Of a stretch of DNA of 64,000 bases, positions 42,948-49,965 are shown one piece after another. Every line of letters begins with the position of its first letter. Position 1 is the first letter of the stretch. The stretch spans positions 484,615 through 548,614 of the forward strand of contig CANNDD010000004.1 of the NCBI GenBank assembly GCA_947503285.1. The letters run 5' to 3'. The notes below the pieces were generated by a model. The model saw nothing but the letters and a program-made list of their open reading frames with translations. It ran no database searches and was not told the origin of the DNA. Source of the stretch: an uncultured Croceitalea sp. GTDB lineage: Bacteria; Bacteroidota; Bacteroidia; Flavobacteriales; Flavobacteriaceae. Made by a program: the position numbers and the translations under genes.

Positions 42948-43331
42948 TTATTTTGAGCCTAATACTTGTTTTAAATCAGAGATTTGATTGGTCCATAACA
43001 TCTTGGCCTCTTCCAATTCATCTTCTTCGGCAAAATCACTGATAAATAGCGATACGTCCTTGGTAATCTCATCTACGATGATACGCATTTCAAAATAGCT
43101 ATCATCATCGTTTTCTTCCCAAGCGAATCGAACAAATTCATCGCTCTTTCGTTTTAAGAGCTTGGCATTCTCTTCAGACCCGTCCCATATGAATATAAAT
43201 AACTCCCCGCGAGAGTTCACATTATCAGCAAACCATTCTGAAAGGCCAGAAGGTGTTGAAATATATTGATATAGTAATTGTGGCGATGACTGAATTACAA
43301 ATTCAATTTCAAATTTTATTTTATCACCCAT
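42948..43331 (-). CDS. START-like domain protein (SRPBCC)
   Basis: Small cytosolic protein of 127 residues of the START-like group common in Flavobacteriia. It begins IKFEIEFVIQSSPQLLYQYI and contains STPSGLSEWFADNVNSRGE and FVRFAWEENDDDSYFEMRI. The acid-rich C-terminal helix is characteristic. Function unknown. The dispersed palindromic element lies immediately upstream. Confidence 0.88.
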   Translation of the reverse strand: MGDKIKFEIEFVIQSSPQLLYQYISTPSGLSEWFADNVNSRGELFIFIWDGSEENAKLLKRKSDEFVRFAWEENDDDSYFEMRIIVDEITKDVSLFISDFAEEDELEEAKMLWTNQISDLKQVLGSK

Positions 43332-43359
43332 TAGTTGTACGTTAATTGTTTGATGTATT

Positions 43360-43519
43360 GAACTCGTTTAAACTGTTTCTATTGGTTAAAAAATTACCCT
43401 TTTTCACCCATTTCTTATCTTTTTTTCTTTCCGTAGCGCTGCTATGCAACTCAAAAAAGATAAGAAATGGGCAAAAAATGTCTGATTTTCGCTTCAATCC
43501 TAAAAGATTAAACAAGTTC
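43360..43519. repeat. dispersed palindromic element, copy 2 (inverted relative to copy 1)
   Basis: A 160-bp intergenic element. GAACTCGTTTAAAC (43360-43373) pairs with GATTAAACAAGTTC (43506-43519), two mismatches. The interior has a perfect 19-bp inverted repeat, CCCATTTCTTATCTTTTTT (43407-43425) and its complement (43453-43471). Read in reverse complement, it aligns with copy 1 (12299-12448) at the ends, at GGATTGAAGCGAA and at GAAAAAAAGA with GGTGAAAAAGGG. Only copy 2 keeps the long inner stem; in copy 1 part of the centre is replaced by other palindromes. Confidence 0.78.
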
Positions 43520-43577
43520 ATTTCTATAATCCGGTAATATAAAAAAATAAACGTCAATTAATAAATTAATTCTGATT

Positions 43578-43609
43578 TTTGATTGGCCGAAAAATTACAT
43601 TTATATTTG
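43578..43609 (+). promoter_or_regulatory. promoter of the tRNA gene
   Basis: TTTG (43578-43581), 20 bp, then TATATTTG (43602-43609), a full match to the Bacteroidota consensus. The mature tRNA begins 20 bp downstream. Confidence 0.75.
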
Positions 43610-43629
43610 CAGCCGCTTTACTAAAACAA

Positions 43630-43703
43630 GGCGAGGTAGCTCAGCTGGTTAGAGCGTCGGATTCATAACCCGGAGGCCGAGGGTTCAAGTCCCTCTCTCG
43701 CTA
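43630..43703 (+). tRNA. tRNA with CAT anticodon (Met, or Ile2)
   Basis: Cloverleaf of 74 nt: acceptor GGCGAGG pairs with TCTCGCT (terminal G-U pairs), D-stem GCTC/GAGC, anticodon loop TTCATAA with CAT, T-arm GAGGG TTCAAGT CCCTC, discriminator A. The anticodon stem has one A-C mismatch next to the loop. CCA is not encoded. CAT may be elongator Met or lysidine-modified Ile; the initiator hallmark GGG/CCC stem is absent. It is a single-gene unit with its own promoter and terminator. Confidence 0.9.
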
Positions 43704-43711
43704 CGAATTAC

Positions 43712-43749
43712 AAAAGGACTTCCATTCTAAAGGAAGTCCTTTTTCACTT
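43712..43749 (+). terminator. terminator of the tRNA gene
   Basis: AAAAGGACTTCC (43712-43723) pairs perfectly with GGAAGTCCTTTT (43732-43743) over an 8-nt loop, with T-rich sequence beyond (TCACTTTTT). A 12-bp perfect stem eight bases after the tRNA. Confidence 0.88.
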
Positions 43750-43826
43750 TTTAGGCAGAAATAACAAAGCGCGTACATGTATTGACATTTTGTTTCCAAA
43801 TCCCATCAAAACCACATTGTCTTGAA

Positions 43827-44912
43827 TTACTCTTTGTCTAAGGGAATTTTTATATGGGTTAAGACCCCAGAATGGTTTTCTAGATTTTTAAATAAAAATT
43901 CATGTTTGTCGCCATATAAGGTCCAAAGTCTTTCTTTAACATTCTTAAGGCCTAATCCATCCTTTTGAGCTTCCGTAATTGGCGCACCATTATTTTTAAC
44001 TTCAACTACAAGCCATTTTTCTTTTTTACAAATCGTCAAATCAACTTTCAAATCCGTATACCCATAGGCATAGCCATGCTTGAAAGAATTCTCTATTATT
44101 GGCTGTAGTAACATACTTGGAATCAATGCTTTTTGCACCTCTTCTTGAATATAACCCTCAAAAGTCAAGTGGTCAGAAAAACGAATCTGCATAATATCGA
44201 TATACTTTTTCAGTATAGCAAACTCTTTAGATACTGTAATCATGCGTTCATCCTTAACCAATAAGACATCGCGCAATAGGTCGCCTAAATTACCTATGGT
44301 ATGTTGGGCTTTTAAAGGATCTTCTTGAATCAAAGAAGCGATTGCATTCAACGTGTTAAATAAAAAGTGTGGGTTCAATTGTGATTTTAGAACTTGCAAC
44401 CTAACATCTTGCAACTGTTTGGCCAACTGTACCTTTTGTATCTCGGTGCTACTGATTTTTTGAATATAATAATAGCCATAGGTTATGGTTACAAACCCCA
44501 CATAACCCAAATAATTTAAATTAGACCCAAACATCGTTAGAACAAAAAAATCCTCTAGGGTAATTGCCAACAAACTTGTGTTATGAAAAATGGATTGATA
44601 CACATAACCAAAAAGGGTAATGGCTAAAGAGTAAACAAAAGAGAGGGCAAAATGAATGATAAACACATACGACCATTTCATGTCTTTGTCTATCATTGTC
44701 TTGGTTGAAATTACTATCAACAGAATAACAGGGGGTACGATTAGAAAGCTTGAAAGAAGCGGCTCAAAAGATGTTGTCCACCAACTCAGCTCAAAATACT
44801 CTGGCCTTCCTATCAATTTTAAAATCGTCCTTCTTCCTAGATAAACAATATTGTAGGTGACCATATAGCATAGTAGAATTGCGAATAGTCTTTTCTCAAA
44901 ATATTTTTTCAC
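43827..44912 (-). CDS. LytS-type sensor histidine kinase
   Basis: Membrane sensor kinase of 361 residues. The N-terminal half has about four helices (AILLCYMVTYNIVYLG, FLIVPPVILLIVI, FIIHFALSFVYSLAITLFGY, YLGYVGFVTITYGYYYI). A coiled segment leads to the His_kinase motif QLNPHFLFNTLNAIASL, then a HATPase domain (IIENSFKHGYAYG, GLGLKNVKERL). It phosphorylates the LytTR regulator encoded just upstream; the ATG overlaps that stop by 4 bp, so they are coupled. The stimulus is unknown. Confidence 0.92.
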   Translation of the reverse strand: MKKYFEKRLFAILLCYMVTYNIVYLGRRTILKLIGRPEYFELSWWTTSFEPLLSSFLIVPPVILLIVISTKTMIDKDMKWSYVFIIHFALSFVYSLAITLFGYVYQSIFHNTSLLAITLEDFFVLTMFGSNLNYLGYVGFVTITYGYYYIQKISSTEIQKVQLAKQLQDVRLQVLKSQLNPHFLFNTLNAIASLIQEDPLKAQHTIGNLGDLLRDVLLVKDERMITVSKEFAILKKYIDIMQIRFSDHLTFEGYIQEEVQKALIPSMLLQPIIENSFKHGYAYGYTDLKVDLTICKKEKWLVVEVKNNGAPITEAQKDGLGLKNVKERLWTLYGDKHEFLFKNLENHSGVLTHIKIPLDKE

Positions 44913-45688
44913 TTTCTCAAACCGACTTTTAGCGCAAACTGTTTGCGATACCCTTTACTTATCCTCAGCTGTTTTCCATCTTGCATTTTTACATCAATTT
45001 CGCCATATGCCGAATTTTGAAGTTCCGCTACATAGTTAAGGTTTATAATGCTAGATCTGTGAATTCTAAAAAACAACCTCGAATCCAACTCTTTCAAAAT
45101 ACCATACATGGAGTTTCTCTGTATATAGCGCTGCTTTGCCGTATAAATCTCTATGTAATAATTGGACGCTAATATATATTGTATGTCGTCTTTATCTATA
45201 AACACTGTTTTGTTTGCATATGCTACGGGAATTCTTGAATTGGTGCTTCCTATTTCTTGTTCTTCCCCTGTCTTGAGATGTTCCAATAAATTGACGACTT
45301 TGTCATCAAAATATTTATACGGGTTACTCTTCAAAGTCTCGATTATTCGAAAAATAGATTTGTAGAAACGCTCTTCGGTAATGGGTTTTAATAGATAATC
45401 AAAGGCGTAAAAGTCAAATGCCTCGATGGCATAGGTATCAAACGCGGTGACGAATATGGTCAAGGGCATTTTTACCGTAATATGCTTTAAGACATAAAAC
45501 CCGTCAACATCCTTAAGTTTAATATCCAAAAACAAAATATGCGGTTGTAATTTATTGATTTGGGCTATCGCTTCTTCACCAGTTCCATAAAGGCCTATTA
45601 CCCTTATTTCGACGATAGACTCCAATAAACGCTCAATTCGTTTTCTGGCAAGGGGTTCATCATCAACTATTATGGCATTCAACTTCAT
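44909..45688 (-). CDS. LytTR family response regulator
   Basis: Two-component regulator of 259 residues. The receiver domain (1-120) has IIVDDEPLARKR and phospho-acceptor Asp55 (ILFLDIKLKD), and a conserved Lys near LLKPI. The C-terminal LytTR DNA-binding domain (about 155-255) has DIQYILASNYYIEIYTAKQRY and FFRIHRSSIINLNYV. Partner kinase overlaps its end. The intergenic region upstream, shared with a divergent lipoprotein, has three ACTTCAAA repeats at 21-bp spacing, a good candidate for its binding site. Confidence 0.93.
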   Translation of the reverse strand: MKLNAIIVDDEPLARKRIERLLESIVEIRVIGLYGTGEEAIAQINKLQPHILFLDIKLKDVDGFYVLKHITVKMPLTIFVTAFDTYAIEAFDFYAFDYLLKPITEERFYKSIFRIIETLKSNPYKYFDDKVVNLLEHLKTGEEQEIGSTNSRIPVAYANKTVFIDKDDIQYILASNYYIEIYTAKQRYIQRNSMYGILKELDSRLFFRIHRSSIINLNYVAELQNSAYGEIDVKMQDGKQLRISKGYRKQFALKVGLRK

Positions 45689-45762
45689 AAGAAGTCACAA
45701 TGTAGATAAAATTTAATTTCGATGCACTTTAAAAACCTATACTACGAACAACCGATCCATTT

Positions 45763-45812
45763 ACTTCAAAAAAAAGGGGGTTCACTTCAAAATAATAGGT
45801 GTATACTTCAAA
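45763..45812. promoter_or_regulatory. three ACTTCAAA repeats, candidate LytTR operator
   Basis: Perfect ACTTCAAA copies start at 45763, 45784 and 45805, each exactly 21 bp apart, or two helical turns. LytTR regulators bind 9-bp direct repeats with about 12-bp gaps (21 bp repeat-to-repeat), as known for AgrA. Each copy has T two bases before it (TTACTT, TCACTT, ATACTT). A TACTTTTA box at 45840-45847 follows, 36 bp before the lipoprotein coding start, so the array would sit next to -33. It is bounded by the LytTR gene on the left. Confidence 0.7.
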
Positions 45813-45876
45813 CTAAGGCCATTTATCAATCACCGTATTTACTTTTAAAATTCAAAAGTTAAAAAAGACAGACACC

Positions 45877-46365
45877 ATGAAATTACTTAAATACGCTTCT
45901 TTGATGCTACTTCTACTTGTATACTTCGCATCTTGTAGTGGAGATGACCCTGTAGAGGAAGAACAAAAAACGGAAGATACACCCGTAACACTTGAAGGAG
46001 ATTACATAGGGACTTGGAACTCTACCACTGATTTGGACATTACCTATACTGATTTTGGTATCTCAGCAAAATTTACCTTTGCGAATAATGAGAAAACAAG
46101 GTTGAGCGGAGAATTTTTCGCAACGACTTCATTTAGGTCATGTTGCCAAGACAACGGAAATGATGGTACGATGCTGGTCAATTTAGATGGTGACACTATT
46201 GAATCTTTCTCTTTTAATGACCAAATTGTTAACTGTACGGGTTCATTTAGCGGAACGGGCAGTATTACCTCTAAAGCACCATATACTTTACAAATAGATT
46301 TTACGGGAAACGATTGCGACGGCAATCATATCGGTCAAATGATTTTTACAAGAAGAAGTAATTAA
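45877..46365 (+). CDS. small lipoprotein, possible LytTR target
   Basis: Predicted lipoprotein of 162 residues with lipobox FASCSGDD (Cys near 20) and an acidic linker (EEEQKTEDTPV). The remainder looks beta-rich (EGDYIGTWNSTTDLDITYTD, GSFSGTGSITSKAPYTLQID) and has four Cys (SFRSCCQD, VNCTG, NDCDG). It may be lipocalin-like; no family is named with confidence. It is divergent from the LytTR regulator and lies right after the ACTTCAAA array. Confidence 0.75.
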   Translation: MKLLKYASLMLLLLVYFASCSGDDPVEEEQKTEDTPVTLEGDYIGTWNSTTDLDITYTDFGISAKFTFANNEKTRLSGEFFATTSFRSCCQDNGNDGTMLVNLDGDTIESFSFNDQIVNCTGSFSGTGSITSKAPYTLQIDFTGNDCDGNHIGQMIFTRRSN

Positions 46366-46392
46366 AAGAAATTATTGACAGTGATCAGAACA

Positions 46393-47004
46393 ATGAAACC
46401 TACTATTATCATACTTATATTGAGTGTCAATTTTTCGGTATTAGGTCAGTCTAAAGAAGAACTCGATTTGTTAAAAGTCAAATTAGAAACAATTTTCATG
46501 AAAGACCAGACTTTTAGACGTATCTACAGTGAAGCGGAAAATAAGCTAGGAAAAGATTCGGATGCTTACGAGTACTTCTGGGAGGTCGTTGAAAACCAAG
46601 ACAGTATTCTAGAAAAGGAGGTGACAACTATTTTAGATAAATACGGCTGGCTTGGAATTTCACAAGTCGGGAGATTGGCAAACACAACCCTATGGAGTGT
46701 TTTACAACACGGAAGCGCATCTTCCAAAGAAAAATATGCCCCATTGTTAAAAGCCTCAGTTCTAAAAGGGGAATCACAACCTAGTCATTATGCCCGACTA
46801 ATCGATAGAATGCTAATTAACACCAACAGACCTCAATTATACGGAACCCAAATAGACTACGATTCAAGTGAAATCCCGACTTTCTTTTCAATTGAAAAAC
46901 CTGAATATATAAACCAAAGAAGAAAAGAAATCGGGTTGGGCGGAATCGAGGGGTATGCAGAAGAAAAAAAGATTGAATGGAATATTCCCCAAAAAAGGAA
47001 ATGA
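46393..47004 (+). CDS. DUF6624 protein, exported
   Basis: Protein of 203 residues with a signal peptide (TIIILILSVNFSVLGQ). DUF6624 covers about 35-190; the signature parallels the longer member at 32820: DKYGWLGISQVGRLANTTLW and HYARLIDRMLINTNRPQLYG. ATG 46393 is used; GTG 46381 and TTG 46375 are alternatives but lengthen the signal. It follows the lipoprotein by 27 bp and may share its transcript and regulation. Function unknown. Confidence 0.82.
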   Translation: MKPTIIILILSVNFSVLGQSKEELDLLKVKLETIFMKDQTFRRIYSEAENKLGKDSDAYEYFWEVVENQDSILEKEVTTILDKYGWLGISQVGRLANTTLWSVLQHGSASSKEKYAPLLKASVLKGESQPSHYARLIDRMLINTNRPQLYGTQIDYDSSEIPTFFSIEKPEYINQRRKEIGLGGIEGYAEEKKIEWNIPQKRK

Positions 47005-47532
47005 AAAAAATCAACACCAAAAATTGTTTCCTGCAATTAGCCTTTCATCTATGTCGCAAAGCGTGAAATACATTTAGCAGTCATATTACCTTGTTAGTAT
47101 GCATATGGCCAATAACCACATTACAAGGGTGTACCTTGAGTAAAATTCTCGGCCATTCGAAGATCGTAACAACTGAATTCGATATTGAAAACCTTAAAAT
47201 CGACAACATGGTTAAATGTCGATAAAACCCGAAAATCCAATTGCGAAAAAATTAGCTTTAAAGGTATAACACTATAGTCAAGGGCGCAGTACCTCTTGCA
47301 CTACAAGGGCATAAAGTCGAAAGGAACCACACGAACACCACTTTCTTACAAAATAGGGCATACTATGCAAAGAACATTTTACCGGTAATTTAAAATACTA
47401 CGTTCATTCTTAGCATTTTGTCAGTTTTTAACCAGCTGGAATATACCTGTTCGCAACTATTACGTTAAACGTAAAAATAACGTCTTTTATGCCATATAAA
47501 GTAAGTAATTTCGCCGCCTCAAATTGTAGATT
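47005..47532. other. intergenic region with one perfect palindrome
   Basis: About 530 bp with no supported gene and no in-frame remnants long enough to name. The only structure noted is the 15-bp palindrome at 47460-47474 near the downstream gene. No direct repeats or tRNA. Confidence 0.5.
47460..47474. promoter_or_regulatory. palindrome TTACGTT-A-AACGTAA
   Basis: Perfect 7-bp arms around one central base, 59 bp upstream of the cupin-like gene. It has the size of a dimeric-repressor operator; no matching regulator is adjacent. Confidence 0.35.
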
Positions 47533-47946
47533 ATGGACTGTTTGGAGCTTAATCCCCCGTACGATTTTACGAAATGGGAAAGTGAATATATTAAAGAACT
47601 ACATTCCCTAGAGTTCAAAGGAAACCTTGGAAACCTGCTTTTGTTTGAAGATGATACCATTAAATTATGGAACTTAAAACTGGATAAAGGAGAACGCATG
47701 CCTTTTGTAAAACACAATAAAGACTATTCTTGGATCTCAGAAAATGATGCAATCTTAAAAAGTAGATGGGGAAATGGAAGAATATCACTTATTAGGATCA
47801 ACCAAGGTGACACGGAGTTTTTTGAAAATGATACCAAAAACTATATCAATGACCTTGAAAACCTAGGAAATCATCCGATAGTTTTCAAAATTCTCGAATA
47901 CAAACAAAAATCAGAAATAGAAAAACAGTTTATGCCCAAATACTAG
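47533..47946 (+). CDS. small cupin-like protein of unknown function
   Basis: Cytosolic protein of 137 residues. The central stretch LGNLLLFEDDTIKLWNLKLDKGERMPFVKH resembles the start of a cupin barrel, followed by DYSWISENDAILKSRWGNG and a charged C-terminal helix. No complete metal site can be confirmed, so the family is tentative. It converges with acs, leaving only one base between them. Confidence 0.6.
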   Translation: MDCLELNPPYDFTKWESEYIKELHSLEFKGNLGNLLLFEDDTIKLWNLKLDKGERMPFVKHNKDYSWISENDAILKSRWGNGRISLIRINQGDTEFFENDTKNYINDLENLGNHPIVFKILEYKQKSEIEKQFMPKY

Positions 47947-47947
47947 T

Positions 47948-49855
47948 TTAGAGGGCCTCGGTCATAATCACTTCAACCACTTCTGGGTTTAATAAAGTGG
48001 AAATATCCCCCAAATTGCCCGTATCTTTTGAAGCGATTTTTCGCAAGATTCGTCGCATTATTTTTCCACTTCGGGTTTTCGGAAGTCCTGGTACGAATTG
48101 AATTTTATTCAATTTCGCGATTGGGCCGATATGCTCTGTAATCATTTGATTGATTTCTTTTTTCAAATTCCCGCGATCTCGAGATTCACCGGTCTCTTTA
48201 AGAATGATATAGCCATAAAGGGCATTCCCTTTAATATCATGGGGAAACCCCACCACTGCTGATTCTGCCACGGCAGGGTGTTCATTGATGGCATCCTCTA
48301 TTGGTGCAGTACCCAAATTATGTCCTGATACGATAATGACATCATCTACCCTACCGGTTATTCGGTAATAGCCCACCTCATCGCGCAAAGCACCATCACC
48401 CGTAAAATACATGTTCTTAAATGCAGAAAAATAAGTGTCCCTATAGCGCTTGTGATTGCCCCAAATTGTTCTTGCCATTGATGGCCATGGATATTTGATG
48501 CACAGGCGACCATCTACCTGATTACCTGTGATTTCTTGACCATTTTCATCCATCAGGGCAGGTTGTATGCCAGGCATGGGCAAGGTGGCATATGTTGGCT
48601 TGGTGGGCGTTGAAAAGGGAATCGGGGAAATTAAGATTCCGCCGGTTTCTGTTTGCCACCAAGTATCCACAATCGGGCATTTTTTCTCTCCCACATGGTC
48701 ATTGTACCAGTGCCATGCCTCTTCATTTATGGGTTCACCAACCGTACCCAATACTTTTAGGCTTGAGAGGTCGTATTTGGTGACATAATCTAAATTTTCT
48801 TTGGCCAAGGCCCTAATTGCGGTTGGCGCAGTATAAAATTGGGTTATTTTGTGTTTTTGCACGACATCCCAAAAACGACCATAATCAGGATATGAGGGCA
48901 CTCCTTCGAACATCAACGTGGTCGCACCGTTGGCCAACGGACCGTATACAATATAAGAATGACCGGTAATCCAACCGATATCCGCAGTACACCAGTAAAC
49001 ATCATCTTCGCGATATTGAAAAACGTTTTTAAAAGTATAAGCCGTGTAAACGAGATATCCTCCTGTGGTATGCAGCATCCCCTTAGGTTTACCTGTTGAA
49101 CCCGAAGTATATAGAATAAAAAGCGGGTCCTCAGCATCCATTACCTCCGGTGGAAAATCCCCATAGGCCTTCTCCAAAAGGGGTTTCAACCATTCATCTC
49201 GCCCTTCTTTCATATTGATATCGGAATTGATACGTTGGGCAACTAAAACACTTTCGACATCTGGGCAATCTTCTAAGGCATCATCAACAATACCTTTAAG
49301 ATCAATTGTTTTGGCACCACGGTAAGAGCCATCTGAAGTAATAACCATTTTCGCGCCACAATCATTAATTCTTGTGGCTAATGCGGTTGATGAAAAGCCC
49401 GCAAAAACAACGGAATGTACCGCTCCAATGCGGGCACATGCTAAAAGTGAAACCGCAAGTTCAGGGATCATAGGCAAATAAATCACTACCCTATCCCCTT
49501 TTTTAATTCCTTTCGCATTTAGAACATTAGCCATTTTACATACTCGCCCATGTAGTTCTTTGTATGTAATATGCTGTGCCTCTTCACTAGGGTCATTGGG
49601 TTCAAACAAAATAGCCGTTTTATCGCCGCGAATATGCAAATGCCGATCAATACAATTCTCGGTAATGTTCAGCTGTGCCCCATCAAACCACTTTACCTCT
49701 GGTTTTGAGAAGTCCCAATCCAATACCTTGTTCCATTTTTTACGCCAGACAAAATGTTCTTCGGCAATTTCTTCCCAAAATGATTCCGGGTTCCGTACCG
49801 ATTTGCGATAGACTTGAAAATATTCCTCTAAATGTTTGATGTGGTAGTTGCTCAT
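47948..49855 (-). CDS. acs: acetyl-CoA synthetase
   Basis: AMP-forming ligase of 635 residues that turns acetate and CoA into acetyl-CoA in the cytosol. Motifs: P-loop LYTSGSTGKPKGML, WWQTETGG, TGDGA, GRVDDVIIVSGHN and the C-terminal RSGKIMRR, with the Lys that is acetylated in many Acs. Length is normal. It lies downstream of the acetate-type symporter gene on the same strand (110-bp gap), forming an acetate-use module. Confidence 0.95.
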   Translation of the reverse strand: MSNYHIKHLEEYFQVYRKSVRNPESFWEEIAEEHFVWRKKWNKVLDWDFSKPEVKWFDGAQLNITENCIDRHLHIRGDKTAILFEPNDPSEEAQHITYKELHGRVCKMANVLNAKGIKKGDRVVIYLPMIPELAVSLLACARIGAVHSVVFAGFSSTALATRINDCGAKMVITSDGSYRGAKTIDLKGIVDDALEDCPDVESVLVAQRINSDINMKEGRDEWLKPLLEKAYGDFPPEVMDAEDPLFILYTSGSTGKPKGMLHTTGGYLVYTAYTFKNVFQYREDDVYWCTADIGWITGHSYIVYGPLANGATTLMFEGVPSYPDYGRFWDVVQKHKITQFYTAPTAIRALAKENLDYVTKYDLSSLKVLGTVGEPINEEAWHWYNDHVGEKKCPIVDTWWQTETGGILISPIPFSTPTKPTYATLPMPGIQPALMDENGQEITGNQVDGRLCIKYPWPSMARTIWGNHKRYRDTYFSAFKNMYFTGDGALRDEVGYYRITGRVDDVIIVSGHNLGTAPIEDAINEHPAVAESAVVGFPHDIKGNALYGYIILKETGESRDRGNLKKEINQMITEHIGPIAKLNKIQFVPGLPKTRSGKIMRRILRKIASKDTGNLGDISTLLNPEVVEVIMTEAL

Positions 49856-49965
49856 GCAAGAAGTTATAAGAAACTAAAAATACTAAAAAAGACACTTTAA
49901 GACTTATATCTTTTTTTCAACTTCGAATACAAAAAGAAAGGTTTTAACAAAGACTACCAGAAACA

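Noticed and set aside
43342..43557. Minus-strand frame of 71 codons (MNLFNLLGLKRKSD...)
   Set aside because: It is entirely within the palindromic repeat and its flanks; the reading frame follows from the repeat sequence and is not shared by copy 1.
45726..45733. ACTTTAAA as a fourth member of the LytTR array
   Set aside because: One mismatch and 37 bp from the first perfect copy, out of the 21-bp phase.
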